The notes: generated by a model not told the origin, from the letters alone. Numbered from the stretch's first letter, positions 1-8,590 are shown. The stretch is DNA of 64,000 nt from Paenalkalicoccus suaedae (GCF_006965545.2 NZ_CP041372.2:3534001-3598000), one strand, 5' to 3'. Numbers and translations are program-made.

Positions 1-610
1 CGCCAGGACGGAGAATCATTGGAGGCGTGACCGTGCAATCGATGACCGTCGACTCGACGCCAACTCCGGTAGCACCGCCATCGACGATCCCTGCGATGCG
101 TCCGTTGAGATCGTCATATACGTGCTGAGCCGTCGTCGGACTCGGGCGACCAGAACGATTCGCGCTTGGTGCTGCGACGGGTACGCCACTTGCTTTGATC
201 ACCTCACGCGCGACTTCATGATCTGGTAGGCGCACAGCCACCGTATCAAGACCCGCTGTGACAATTGTGGATAAGCTGTGATTATGTTTGACGATAATCG
301 CGAGCGGCCCTGGCCAGAAGGCATCCATCAGCTGTTCCGCGACTTTGGGAAGCTCGTTTGTAAGCTTTGCCATGTCCTCGGTCTCCGCGATGTGGACAAT
401 CAGTGGGTTATCCGATGGGCGACCCTTCGCCTCAAAAATACGAGCCACCGCAGTGTCTGACGTGGCATCTCCACCTAATCCATATACCGTTTCCGTTGGG
501 AATGCCACGACTTCTCCAGATTGGATCGCCCGACCAGCTTCCTGAACACCCTCTCCAGCTGACTTATCCACATTTTTATCCACATTCCACACAGTTGTCT
601 GTTGATACAT
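1..610 (-). CDS. ywlC: L-threonylcarbamoyladenylate synthase (Sua5/YwlC), 3' part missing
   Basis: Partial gene: the start is inside the window and the C-terminal part lies beyond base 1. The product makes threonylcarbamoyl-AMP from threonine, bicarbonate and ATP, the first step of t6A37 modification of ANN-decoding tRNAs. The visible 203 residues cover the YrdC-type domain, with FPTETVYGLG, the KGRPSDNPL nucleotide-binding motif and APSANRSGRPSPT. The start ATG at 610 is chosen because GGGAGGA lies about 6 bases upstream. The full-length Bacillus protein is about 346 residues with a second Sua5 domain, which cannot be seen here. It is the first of a run of minus-strand genes in ywl order. 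Confidence 0.93.
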   Translation of the reverse strand, partial: MYQQTTVWNVDKNVDKSAGEGVQEAGRAIQSGEVVAFPTETVYGLGGDATSDTAVARIFEAKGRPSDNPLIVHIAETEDMAKLTNELPKVAEQLMDAFWPGPLAIIVKHNHSLSTIVTAGLDTVAVRLPDHEVAREVIKASGVPVAAPSANRSGRPSPTTAQHVYDDLNGRIAGIVDGGATGVGVESTVIDCTVTPPMILRPG

Positions 611-787
611 GTGTACATCCTCCCTATTACTGTTCATTCAAACTCATTCTCTTATAGAAACAACGAAACGCACGCTCCCATATAGGAACGTACGATCGTT
701 AATTATCCTCAAATTGTTGTGTTTATCCACAAATACGGTGGATAACTTCTGTGAATCTGTGTATAAACATGTGGATGACTGTTTTTA

Positions 788-1189
788 CTATCCACAGTGT
801 TGATAAATGACTTTAGCAGACAACCCTTGATCTGTAAACCTTTTTGCCTGTTGATAACTAGGTATAATTCGTTTAAAGCCTAGCTGTGGAAAAAGCGATT
901 CTTCTTTTTTCATACAAACAAATAGATTTTCTCGCGCCTCAACGACCGCATGAACGAGTGCTAGGAGCAAGACATGACTCTTCTCCTTGTGCGCTGCATC
1001 GATTATGAGCCCACGCACACACGCGTCGCCCTCAATCATTTGCACCGCGATTGTGCCAACGATCTCATGGGCAAGGGTATTCGCCGCAAAGATTTGCCAG
1101 TCAGGTGTTGCTGTAAAGCCGATTTTTGCCCAAAACCTGTCCAATTCCGCCTGCCTTGCTGTACTCATCTCTTCTATATAAAATGCCAT
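788..1189 (-). CDS. ywlB: GNAT-family N-acetyltransferase, YwlB-like
   Basis: Small (133 aa) protein with a degenerate GNAT fold. The middle part (EIVGTIAVQMIEGDACVRGL, then a helix rich in HVLLLALVHAVVE) fits the acetyl-CoA binding beta strand and helix, but the classic Q/RxxGxG/A loop is weak, so activity is uncertain. The position between ywlC and spoIIR matches ywlB of B. subtilis. ATG at 1189 is preferred over an in-frame TTG three bases upstream because GGGG is then 8 bases away. Substrate unknown. Confidence 0.75.
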   Translation of the reverse strand: MAFYIEEMSTARQAELDRFWAKIGFTATPDWQIFAANTLAHEIVGTIAVQMIEGDACVRGLIIDAAHKEKSHVLLLALVHAVVEARENLFVCMKKEESLFPQLGFKRIIPSYQQAKRFTDQGLSAKVIYQHCG

Positions 1190-1235
1190 CAAGCTCGCCC
1201 CTTTCTACGAAAATAGTATGCGAAAGTAGGGGAAT

Positions 1236-1823
1236 CTATGACTCTGACAAAAGAGAGTTCCATACATTTTTTGCGACATCGACAACAAAGAAGCGATTTT
1301 CTACTGGTTCCTCTTCTTCTTCCGATATTTCAGTAAAGCATAGCGGCGGGAACAAGACGCACCACCAGTTATCACCTGAAGCTTCGCCTAGTTCAATGTA
1401 GACTGCTTCGTATGCTCCAGCTGGATAAAGTCTGTAGCCATACTGCTTCGTCGGGAAGTCGACTTCCTGAAGGGATACACGAAAGGGCTGATGGACACCT
1501 TGCTCATACAGCTCGTGTGCAATGATCGCTTCAAGCATTGGTAATCGATCCGTGATTAGAGCGCGCGCCTCGTCCTTCGTGCTCATCTCCATCGTCCAAG
1601 CGGATATCGCTCCGTGCACACGATCTCGGATGGCAAGCTTCGCCTGCTGATCCTCGGCCGAGTTACTATTTGATTTAATACGCAGGCGGATTGCCTCTTC
1701 AGGAATTGCCTCTTCTACCTGCTCTTCTGTTGAAAAGTAAGTGGAATCGTACGCGTACATTTGACCTTGCCATGATATACATAAAATAAGCATAATGAGT
1801 GCAATTTTAATCGTTTGATTCAT
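1236..1823 (-). CDS. spoIIR: Stage II sporulation protein R (SpoIIR)
   Basis: Secreted signalling protein made in the forespore that triggers SpoIIGA to cleave pro-sigma-E in the mother cell. The 195 aa sequence has an N-terminal signal segment (IALIMLILCISWQG), then the family hallmarks IRLRIKSNSNSAEDQ, the YPAGAYEAVYIELG segment and NWWCVLFPPLCF. AAGGGGGCG lies 8 bases before the ATG. It sits between ywlB and prmC as in B. subtilis. The family is sigma-F controlled; no confident sigma-F promoter was identified just upstream. Confidence 0.95.
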   Translation of the reverse strand: MNQTIKIALIMLILCISWQGQMYAYDSTYFSTEEQVEEAIPEEAIRLRIKSNSNSAEDQQAKLAIRDRVHGAISAWTMEMSTKDEARALITDRLPMLEAIIAHELYEQGVHQPFRVSLQEVDFPTKQYGYRLYPAGAYEAVYIELGEASGDNWWCVLFPPLCFTEISEEEEEPVENRFFVVDVAKNVWNSLLSES

Positions 1824-1969
1824 CTGTAACGCCCCCTTGTAGTAACAGCTTTGTCACGAATACGAGGGGGCAAACATGAAACCGTTCGACAGTTTTTTTG
1901 TCTGGTAGCTTTTAATGATGAGTGCTTCGTTGATAAGTGCCGTGCTGCTTAGTTCTCGTTGCTTTCCCG

Positions 1970-2818
1970 TCACTTCCCAAGTCTCGCCATCACGATGCGT
2001 TCGCGACCATTTATATCGTTATGCAGAGATACTGTTGCCGTATCGCCAAATGCCTCTTGCATTAACGCTGTAACAGCCCCACCTTGTCCGTGACCGATCT
2101 CCACGGCAACGATGCCACCTGCGCGAATACGCGTCGAAAGACCTTGTACGAAGCGGCGGTAAATATCCAGACCATCTACACCTGCAAACAGTGCGTTCGC
2201 GGGCTCGTGGTCTTTTACGTGGACATCCATGTCTGCGCGGTCTCCCTCTGGAATGTAAGGGGGATTACTCACGATAATGTCGTACGTTTTTTCCTCAACT
2301 GGCGCAAATAAATCTCCTTCAAAAAACGTTACATCAGCCTGAAGCTTCGCTGCATTTTCACGAGCAACATGCAGGGCATTAGTGGAAATATCGACTGCGT
2401 CGACCTCTGCACCAAGCTCTAGCGCGAGGGTGATGGCGATGCAGCCGGTGCCAGTGCCGATATCTACGATGCGAAGCGGTCGTGATAACGACTTGGCCTC
2501 GGTCACGATTAGCTCAATGAGCTCCTCGGTCTCTGGGCGCGGGATAAGCGTATGGCGGTTGACGAAGAAGTCTCGACCGTAAAACGATTCGTGACCAATC
2601 ACGTGCTGGACAGGAATGCCACCTGCCACAGTCTGAATATCTTCGTTAAATGCATCTAACGTTTCACTAGAGAGCTCGGTTCGCATTTCTGCAAACAGGC
2701 GTGAGCGACTCCAGCCGGTGTGATGCATGAGTAAAAGCTTGGCGATCTCTTCTCTATCCGGATACTTTTCCAAAAAAGAAGAAGCCCATGCGAGGGCTTC
2801 ATATACGTGCTGTGTCAT
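1970..2818 (-). CDS. prmC: Peptide chain release factor N5-glutamine methyltransferase PrmC
   Basis: SAM-dependent enzyme that methylates the glutamine of the GGQ motif in release factors. The 282 aa protein has an N-terminal helical substrate domain (about 1-85), the SAM-binding DIGTGTGCIA (119-128) and the catalytic NPPY at 185-188. It follows prfA, its substrate gene, by 12 bases on the same strand, so the two are almost certainly cotranscribed. Confidence 0.97.
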   Translation of the reverse strand: MTQHVYEALAWASSFLEKYPDREEIAKLLLMHHTGWSRSRLFAEMRTELSSETLDAFNEDIQTVAGGIPVQHVIGHESFYGRDFFVNRHTLIPRPETEELIELIVTEAKSLSRPLRIVDIGTGTGCIAITLALELGAEVDAVDISTNALHVARENAAKLQADVTFFEGDLFAPVEEKTYDIIVSNPPYIPEGDRADMDVHVKDHEPANALFAGVDGLDIYRRFVQGLSTRIRAGGIVAVEIGHGQGGAVTALMQEAFGDTATVSLHNDINGRERIVMARLGK

Positions 2819-2830
2819 AGGCGTTCGTCC

Positions 2831-3898
2831 TTACTCTGCGTCTTTCATCATTTGCGACTGCTCTTCCATAATAAGCGCGTCGATGATGTCGTCTAAATTA
2901 CCTTGCAGGATTTGGTCGAGCTTTTGAATTGTCAGACCGATACGGTGATCGGTAACACGGCTTTGTGGGAAATTGTACGTGCGGATACGCTCCGAACGGT
3001 CTCCAGTTCCTACCGCTGACTTACGGTGCTGATCGTATTCAGCCTGTGCTTCTTTTTGGAACTTGTCGTACACACGGGCGCGAAGTACTTTCATAGCCTT
3101 TTCTTTGTTTTTGATCTGCGATTTTTCGTCCTGGCACGAAACAACAACGCCTGTCGGTAAGTGAGTTAAACGTACAGCCGACATCGTCGTGTTTACACTC
3201 TGTCCACCAGGTCCGCTTGACGTGAACGTGTCAACGCGAATATCTTTATCGTGAATGTCCACTTCCACTTCTTCCGCTTCTGGAAGTACCGCAACGGTCG
3301 CAGTCGAAGTATGGATACGTCCACCTGACTCTGTTGTTGGGACACGTTGCACACGGTGCGCACCGTTCTCATACTTCATCTTCGAGAACGCGCCCTTCCC
3401 GTTAATCATAAAGATAATCTCTTTATAGCCACCGATTCCAGTTTCGCTGTATTCAATGACTTCACTCTTCCAGCCTTGCGCTTCCGCAAAACGAGAGTAC
3501 ATGCGGTATAGATCACCAGCGAACAATGCCGCCTCGTCTCCACCCGCTGCGCCACGAACCTCGACGATAACGTTTTTATCATCGTTCGGGTCTTTTGGTA
3601 AAAGAAGAATGCGAAGCTTTTCTTCTAATGGTGGAAGCTGATCCTCAAGCTCTGAGACCTCCATTTTTACCATGTCACGCATTTCTTTATCCAGACTTTC
3701 ATGAAGCATTTCCTTTGCTTCATCATAGCCCTGCTTTACTTCTTTATACTGGCGGTATGTCTCCACCGTCTCCTGAATGTCGGATTGCTCCTTTGAATAC
3801 TCGCGAAGCTTATTCGTATCGCTAATGACATCCGGATCCATTAATAGCTCCGTTAATTGATCATAGCGATCTTCTACTGATTGCAGGCGATCAAACAT
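2831..3898 (-). CDS. prfA: Peptide chain release factor 1
   Basis: Recognises UAA and UAG stop codons and triggers peptide release on the ribosome. 355 aa, normal length for RF1. The stop-codon reading PxT motif is seen as PTT at 187-189 (RVPTTESGG), and the peptidyl-hydrolysis motif GGQ at 231-233. The ATG at 3898 is preceded by AGGAGAGGTG. It heads the prfA-prmC pair. Confidence 0.98.
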   Translation of the reverse strand: MFDRLQSVEDRYDQLTELLMDPDVISDTNKLREYSKEQSDIQETVETYRQYKEVKQGYDEAKEMLHESLDKEMRDMVKMEVSELEDQLPPLEEKLRILLLPKDPNDDKNVIVEVRGAAGGDEAALFAGDLYRMYSRFAEAQGWKSEVIEYSETGIGGYKEIIFMINGKGAFSKMKYENGAHRVQRVPTTESGGRIHTSTATVAVLPEAEEVEVDIHDKDIRVDTFTSSGPGGQSVNTTMSAVRLTHLPTGVVVSCQDEKSQIKNKEKAMKVLRARVYDKFQKEAQAEYDQHRKSAVGTGDRSERIRTYNFPQSRVTDHRIGLTIQKLDQILQGNLDDIIDALIMEEQSQMMKDAE

Positions 3899-4029
3899 GT
3901 ATCTTCACCTCTCCTAGGACTCTTTTACAGTCTTTCTCTAGTATATGTGCAACGACGCGTAAAATCAATGCTGTATATACGTCCAAATTGGGTATAGTAG
4001 TAGGAGAATCATACTGAAGGGGGTACATT

Positions 4030-5364
4030 ATGAAGGTCATTATTATCGGTGGTGACGCAGCTGGGATGAGCGCAGCCATGCAGCTCATTCGAAGCGAGCA
4101 GGACGTATCAATCACCGTTTTAGAAAAAGGAGAAATATACTCCTATGCCCAATGCGGGCTTCCATATTACGTAGGAGATGTTGTGGAAAGTCGCAAGCAT
4201 CTTATTGCACGTACACGTGAAAAATTTCAGGAAGACGGCATAGACGCTCGCATCTTTCATGAGGTAACACGCGTGGATGAAAACGAAAAGCGCGTCTACG
4301 GTACCGTCCACGAAGCAGATGGATCTAAAACTGACTTCGAGGAAGCTTACGATAAGCTACTCGTTGCTTCAGGAGGATCTCCTGTCATGCCAGACTGGAA
4401 GGGAAACGACCTCGAGGGCATCCACGTCCTCAAAACGATCCCAGACGCAGATGAATTAAAAGAGGCGCTCGACGGCGTGCTCACCGTAACGATTATTGGC
4501 GGAGGCTATATCGGCCTTGAAGTCGCCGAAAACTTAGTCGAGCTCGGCAAAAACGTGCGCATCATTAACCGCGCAGAGAGACTCGGCGTAGGCTTCGATA
4601 AAAAAATTAGCGATAAACTGATTGAGGAAGCCGAGCGTCAGAACATTCACCTCTCGCTTGGCGAGGAGGTTTCTTACTTCTCTGGGGAAACTCGCGTAAA
4701 CACTGTGACAACAAATAAAGGTACGTATGAGACCGATTTAGTCATCGTTGCCGTCGGCATTGAGCCCAATACGCGTTTTTTGAACGACACATCTATTCAC
4801 CTCCATGCAAACGGCGCTGTCGTTGTTAACCCATACATGGAATCGAATGTTGCTGATATCTACGCAGCTGGTGACTGCGCGACGCAATACCACCGCATCA
4901 AGCGTTTGAACGACTACATTCCGCTTGGCACGACGGCCAATAAGCAGGGGCGGATCGCTGGTCTGCGCATGGCTGGTTCATCACGTACGTTTAACGGGAT
5001 TGTCGGCACGGCGATCATGAAGTTTTTTGATGTGGACGCTGGTCGTACGGGTTTGAGTACTGCGGAGGCGGAGTCTCTTGGCATTCCGTATGATGTGAAT
5101 GTGTTTGAGCACTCTCCTCACGCTGGCTACTATCCTGGTGGGGAAAAGCTGTGGTTGCAACTTGTTCGCCATAAGGTGTCGCATCAGCTTTTAGGTGTGC
5201 AGGCTGTTGGTACGCAAGGGATTGCGAAGCGGATTGATGTGGCGGCGGTGGCGTTATTTAATGAGATGACGACGGAGGAGTTGCAGGATCTTGATTTGAG
5301 CTATGCGCCGCCGTTTAATACGACGTGGGATCCTATCCAAAAGAGTGCGCGGCGGTTTAAGTGA
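4030..5364 (+). CDS. CoA-disulfide reductase family flavoprotein
   Basis: FAD- and NAD(P)H-dependent oxidoreductase of the pyridine nucleotide-disulfide class. The 444 aa protein has an FAD Rossmann motif at the N-terminus (IIIGGDAAGMSAA), the single redox cysteine C42 in YAQCGLPYY typical of CoA-disulfide reductases and NADH oxidases, a second NAD(P)H Rossmann motif (IIGGGYIGLE) near residue 155, the FAD-binding AAGDC, and a C-terminal dimerisation domain. GAAGGGGG precedes the ATG by 6 bases. It is divergent from prfA, so the 131-base gap must hold both promoters. Reduction of CoA disulfide is the likely role, but NADH oxidase or persulfide activity cannot be excluded. Codon choice in the last 150 codons shifts to more G/T-ending codons. 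Confidence 0.85.
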   Translation: MKVIIIGGDAAGMSAAMQLIRSEQDVSITVLEKGEIYSYAQCGLPYYVGDVVESRKHLIARTREKFQEDGIDARIFHEVTRVDENEKRVYGTVHEADGSKTDFEEAYDKLLVASGGSPVMPDWKGNDLEGIHVLKTIPDADELKEALDGVLTVTIIGGGYIGLEVAENLVELGKNVRIINRAERLGVGFDKKISDKLIEEAERQNIHLSLGEEVSYFSGETRVNTVTTNKGTYETDLVIVAVGIEPNTRFLNDTSIHLHANGAVVVNPYMESNVADIYAAGDCATQYHRIKRLNDYIPLGTTANKQGRIAGLRMAGSSRTFNGIVGTAIMKFFDVDAGRTGLSTAEAESLGIPYDVNVFEHSPHAGYYPGGEKLWLQLVRHKVSHQLLGVQAVGTQGIAKRIDVAAVALFNEMTTEELQDLDLSYAPPFNTTWDPIQKSARRFK

Positions 5365-5384
5365 GCTAAGAGCAGCCCTTCGGG

Positions 5385-5460
5385 CTAATTGCTTAAGTGC
5401 TAACTAGTTTAAGAGCAAGCCCTTCGGGCTAGAATGACTAAGCCCTAACTAGTTTAAATC
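5385..5460. repeat. Family C short hairpin repeats
   Basis: Immediately after the reductase stop are two AGCCCTTCGGGCT perfect hairpins, each followed by a CTAACTAGTTTAA motif. The same motif set (AGCTC-GAA-GAGCT or AGCCCTTCGGGCT with CTAGTTAGCACTT) recurs beside most family B elements of the window, for example at 11755-11815, 22075-22195, 25840-25915, 31565-31755, 51411-51550, 55605-55685 and 58750-58860. Confidence 0.7.
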
Positions 5461-5571
5461 TGCTCTTCGAGCTGTCAGCCCTCCGGACACTCTACGACAT
5501 CCATTGACCGTGTGATCTTCGCGGTCTGAAAAGCATCACAAAAAGCTTGCGGTTTTTGCGAGCTTTTTGAA

Positions 5572-5624
5572 CTAGCCTTGCTCTTAGAAAGCAGTGGGGG
5601 CTTTTGCCGCTGATTTCAGGCTAG
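5572..5624. repeat. Family F palindrome, copy 1
   Basis: Outer arms CTAGCCT and AGGCTAG bracket an imperfect inner stem (TTAGAAAGCAG against CTGATTTC). Related to 5788-5842 and 11840-11894. Confidence 0.65.
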
Positions 5625-5787
5625 TGGTTGATGCTTAGCTTTAAAGGAAAGTGATAACACTCCGATCTGTCAGCCCTCCAGACACTCTACGACATCCATA
5701 GGGCCGGTCTTTGAGCTTCCTCGTCGGCAAGGACCGCGTACTTTGCGGTCTGAACTAGCATCGCAGAATGCGCTCTTTGCAGTCTGA

Positions 5788-5842
5788 GCTAGCCTTGCAC
5801 TTAGAGAACAGAGGGTGATGTTGCCGCTGTTCTCAGGCTAGC
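5788..5842. repeat. Family F palindrome, copy 2
   Basis: Outer arms GCTAGCC and GGCTAGC, with inner arms GAGAACAG and CTGTTCTC that are perfectly complementary but differ from the GAAACCAG/CTGGTTTC arms of the copy at 11840-11894. It sits within a family B element. Confidence 0.7.
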
Positions 5843-6016
5843 GGTCGATGCTCTATTAATTTGCGCCTTCCTGTGGGATCTCAAAGACCTCTTCTCCCTA
5901 TGGATTGTCTCCGAATGTCCTCCGGGTCTGCCAGCTCTGCGTTTGATTTAAAAAATGCTTAAAAAAGAGCTTTCCTTTTTATTGGAGGTGGCTACCCCTA
6001 AAAGTTAGAGTTTTTA

Positions 6017-6883
6017 TTATGCAGCTAATTGGCTGGTTTGTGTTCGGTATTCGACTGGACTAAAACCAGCCAATTTTTCTTTTGATCGTATATGGTTGTA
6101 CCAGTAAATATATTCTTCAATCTGCCTTTTTAATTCTTCGTAGCTCACTAATTTTTCTCCATAATACATTTCTTGTTTTAATATACCAAAGAAATTCTCT
6201 ATTGAAGCATTGTCTGCGCAGGTTGCTTTACGTGACATGCTTTGAAATACTTTATTTTCTTTTAATGTCCTCACCCATTGGTTGTGCTGATAATGCCAGC
6301 CTTGATCGGAGTGGATAGTCGTACGATAGGTTGCCTGAGCTCCTAGTACTTCTATTGTTTCTTTTAAAGGTTCCATGACAAGATCTAATGTTGGACGTTT
6401 CTTGATACCAAACGCGATAATTTCCCCATTGTAAAGATCAAGGAGTGGATTTAAGTACAATTTCTCTTCTCCTAGACATTTGAATTCTGTAATGTCGGTT
6501 ACTAATTTCTGAAAAGGAATAGGCGTGCTAAATCGGCGGGACAGTCGATTCTTCGCTACCTTTCCAACCTTACCCTTATAAGAATTGTATCTACGAGACT
6601 TCCTCATAAACTTTACGCATTTTAACCCTAATTCCCTCATAAGTCGATACACTTTTTTGTGATTAATACACCAGGCTGATTTCTTTAATTCCTTGGTAAT
6701 GCGTTTATAACCATAACGTTCATGAAACGCCTTAAACAGCTCAGTAATGACTTCTTTTAGTTCTCTATCCGGATCTTCTTTCCCAAAGTTTTTCACATGA
6801 TAGTGGTAGGTTGATTCTGGAATACCTACAATAACTAGAATATCTTTTAATCGGTATCCTTCTTCTTTGAGTTCGAACGCCAC
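6017..6883 (-). CDS. IS3-family transposase OrfB (DDE integrase)
   Basis: Catalytic part of the transposase, 288 aa. DDE residues are visible in LVTDITEF, TIHSDQGWHY and NASIENFFGILKQE, followed by the usual C-terminal WYNHIRSKEKLAGFSPVEYR. It overlaps orfA by 37 bases in the −1 frame, so it is probably made as an OrfAB fusion by programmed −1 frameshifting. The slip site is not certain. The separate start would be a GTG at 6883 within the overlap. Confidence 0.92.
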   Translation of the reverse strand: MAFELKEEGYRLKDILVIVGIPESTYHYHVKNFGKEDPDRELKEVITELFKAFHERYGYKRITKELKKSAWCINHKKVYRLMRELGLKCVKFMRKSRRYNSYKGKVGKVAKNRLSRRFSTPIPFQKLVTDITEFKCLGEEKLYLNPLLDLYNGEIIAFGIKKRPTLDLVMEPLKETIEVLGAQATYRTTIHSDQGWHYQHNQWVRTLKENKVFQSMSRKATCADNASIENFFGILKQEMYYGEKLVSYEELKRQIEEYIYWYNHIRSKEKLAGFSPVEYRTQTSQLAA

Positions 6884-7410
6884 TGTTGCTTGTGCTTTTC
6901 GTGGAAGGCATTCGGATTCTCTCGAAAAGCTCTCAACTTTTTTAGGTAGGCATTTTCTAGCCGCAACAGTTCATTCTCGCGTTCTAGTTCGTCTTCACGT
7001 GTTAACTTCTTCTCTTCTTTTCCCTTTGATTTATTACTGTTTTTAGACATAGAAGGTCGCTCCTTTGATCTTGGTTTCAGGCCTCCTAATCCTTGTTCAT
7101 TAAATGTTTTCATCCAACTGTAAATTAAAGCAGGATTATTTAATCTAAATTGTTCAGCAGTTTCCTGAAAAGAAGCACCTGTCTCAAGCATAAATTGTAT
7201 CGTATCCACTTTAAATTGAACAGAGTACGCCTCATTCGTTCTTCTTCGTTTTAATCCTTCAACCCCTTGCGTTTTATAGGATCTTACCCAATTTTGTAGT
7301 GGAGTTCGAGAGGGCATATTATACTTTTTAGCTAATAATTTATACCCGAGATTTCCATTCAAATATTCGCTAACAAGTTTCATTTTAAATTCTTCACTAT
7401 ATTTGGCCAT
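6847..7410 (-). CDS. IS3-family transposase OrfA (helix-turn-helix)
   Basis: DNA-binding part of the transposase, 187 aa. It carries two helix-turn-helix modules (about 1-55 and 60-110) and a C-terminal leucine-rich coiled coil (ELERENELLRLENAYLKKL) that mediates multimerisation in this family. The longer-than-usual OrfA with a duplicated HTH is typical of the IS150 group. The ATG at 7410 is preceded by GGGGGTG. Confidence 0.9.
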   Translation of the reverse strand: MAKYSEEFKMKLVSEYLNGNLGYKLLAKKYNMPSRTPLQNWVRSYKTQGVEGLKRRRTNEAYSVQFKVDTIQFMLETGASFQETAEQFRLNNPALIYSWMKTFNEQGLGGLKPRSKERPSMSKNSNKSKGKEEKKLTREDELERENELLRLENAYLKKLRAFRENPNAFHEKHKQQWRSNSKKKDTD

Positions 7411-7530
7411 AAAAACACCCCCGAAAGTTAGATTATCTACTCTAACTTTCGGGGGTCGGTACCGGAGTGCTCTTTTTTTATGTTGACTTGAGGTTTTAGA
7501 GAAGTGGTTCTTTAGCAGATAGGATTTTTA

Positions 7531-7720
7531 TGTACCGTATTTGAGAGTTATGTACCGCAATTAAGCTTTATGTACCGTGTACGAAATAAATGTACTGTAT
7601 TTAGAATGAATGTACGTTGAGGGCTACTTCCTTTACTAAATGTACGCTGTGCGAGATTTATGTACCTTATAGAAAATTTATGTACCATAAACGAAATAAA
7701 TGTACCGCATGCAAGACTTG
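7531..7720. repeat. Family D phased array, TGTACCG core at 20-bp steps
   Basis: Nine copies of TGTAC(C)G start at 7531, 7551, 7571, 7591, 7611, 7641, 7661, 7681 and 7701. Steps are exactly 20 bp except one of 30. The 11-13 bases between cores are not conserved. No gene is seen in 7464-8010. This is the reverse complement of the GGTACAT arrays at 21701 and 45085. Confidence 0.9.
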
Positions 7721-7828
7721 CTCTTAAAGCTAGGGAATAAACTTTCGCCTAAAATAGTTATCAAAAAAGAAGCGTTCGCGCTATTAAAGTACTGTTTCTT
7801 TTGATGCTCTGAAGCGTAACGTCTCCTT

Positions 7829-7992
7829 GAGGAGGCAGACTCGGAGAATGTCCGGAGACAATTAGCAGGATAAGGATGGAGCTAAGACCACGCAGAAGGC
7901 GCTTAGAGGAAGACGTTAGTCGACCTCTGCCGACGAGTAGGCTTAGATTCAGACCCTGCTAATGTCGTAGGGCATTCATAGAGCTGACTCCT
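7829..7992 (+). repeat. Family B palindromic element
   Basis: Begins GGAGGCAGACTCGGAGAATG and ends GAGCTGACTCCT. Inner arms AATTAGCAGG and CCTGCTAAT pair; other copies carry different but still complementary arms. The element ends about 20 bases before the truncated-looking gene at 8011. Confidence 0.85.
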
Positions 7993-8010
7993 GTTTCATC
8001 ATTATTGTAC

Positions 8011-8225
8011 ATGCGTATAAGAAAAGGAAAAAGGCTTACCCCTAGCGTTCTAATAGACCCTTCTTTTTTGACTGTAGGTATTACCGTTGCATTGGTTTCG
8101 TTACTTTTGAGTTACTTTTGAGTTATGCAGCCCCCGATCTATCAGGCCTTATTAGAGTAGTGATAATAGCAGCAACAGCTGCAGTAGCCAGTGGCATAAG
8201 CTATGCGCTGTTTATGAATGATTAG
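8011..8225 (+). pseudogene. Small membrane protein gene broken by an 11-bp tandem duplication
   Basis: Reading from ATG at 8011 gives 36 codons ending at a TGA. Just before the stop the unit TTACTTTTGAG occurs twice (8101-8111, 8112-8122). With one unit removed the frame stays open to 8225 and gives about 67 aa with two hydrophobic stretches (VGITVALVSLLLSY and IRVVIIAATAAVASGISYAL). No Shine-Dalgarno is seen before the ATG, and a family B element ends just upstream, so the 5' end may also be lost. It converges on and overlaps the stop of the next gene by four bases. Product family not recognised. Confidence 0.6.
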
Positions 8226-8437
8226 CGAAAAGTGATTATGATCACACCGATGGATCCTAGAATCATCATGATACCAATTACCTTATCTTGTTTATAGTCT
8301 CTTAGCCCTACTGCGCCAAACATCAAAGCCATGAAGACTCCAAATAACACACTATATATACGCTCCGGGCTGTTAATAGCAGCTAGTCCGAATATTAATG
8401 TGCCAACTCCAAAGACTGGTAAAAGCTTTTGAATCAT
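8222..8437 (-). CDS. Small membrane protein, function unknown
   Basis: 71 aa with two or three predicted membrane segments (LLPVFGVGTLIFGLAAI, IYSVLFGVFMALMFGAVGL, VIGIMMILGSIGVIIITF). A strong AAGGAGGATC precedes the ATG at 8437, which supports a real gene. Resembles small Bacillus membrane proteins of the DUF3953 type, but this is only an impression. Function not assignable. Confidence 0.65.
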   Translation of the reverse strand: MIQKLLPVFGVGTLIFGLAAINSPERIYSVLFGVFMALMFGAVGLRDYKQDKVIGIMMILGSIGVIIITFR

Positions 8438-8520
8438 CTTATATAGATCCTCCTTCTTCTTACGTTTCTGCCTATTTTAACATGGAAAAGAATAGCCATC
8501 TAATGAGTTGCTTCACAGCA

Positions 8521-8552
8521 AAAGACCTCTCCGAGTGTTCGGAGAGGTCTTT
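8521..8552. terminator. Rho-independent terminator after the cell-wall hydrolase
   Basis: AAAGACCTCTCCGA / TCGGAGAGGTCTTT, a 14-bp perfect stem with a GTGT loop, 39 bases past the hydrolase stop. A near-identical stem lies at 10221-10254. Confidence 0.88.
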
Positions 8553-8590
8553 CTTATAAATTTCTTATGTTTTCTGCTCTTGCTTCAAAC

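Larger units (their letters stand above)
5461..5946 (-). repeat. Composite palindromic repeat: family B interrupted by family F
   Basis: A half copy of family B (5461-5512) is followed by an F palindrome (5572-5624). A complete minus-oriented B copy (5669-5946) carries an F palindrome (5788-5842) and flanking sequence inserted in its middle. F copies are bounded by CTAGCCT/AGGCTAG and have complementary inner arms. A hairpin AAAAAGCT…AGCTTTTT at about 5540-5569 may act as a terminator for the reductase gene. No gene was seen in 5365-5987. Confidence 0.7.
5988..7463 (-). mobile_element. IS3-family insertion sequence (IS150-like), copy 1
   Basis: About 1.48 kb element with two overlapping minus-strand transposase frames. 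Imperfect terminal inverted repeats share ACCCC and AAAGTTAGAGT: the left end reads GTGGCTACCCCTAAAAGTTA, the right end in reverse reads GGTACCGACCCCCGAAAGTT. A GGAG direct repeat flanks it (5984-5987 and 7464-7467), consistent with a 4-bp target duplication. Rejoining the flanks restores a hairpin with arms AAAAAAGAGC and GCTCTTTTTT, so it landed inside a terminator-like structure. It appears intact. Confidence 0.88.

Noticed and set aside
5461-5946. Possible rRNA or tRNA fragments in the palindromic repeats
   Set aside because: No tRNA cloverleaf, CCA end or rRNA signature was found; the structure matches the B and F repeats only.
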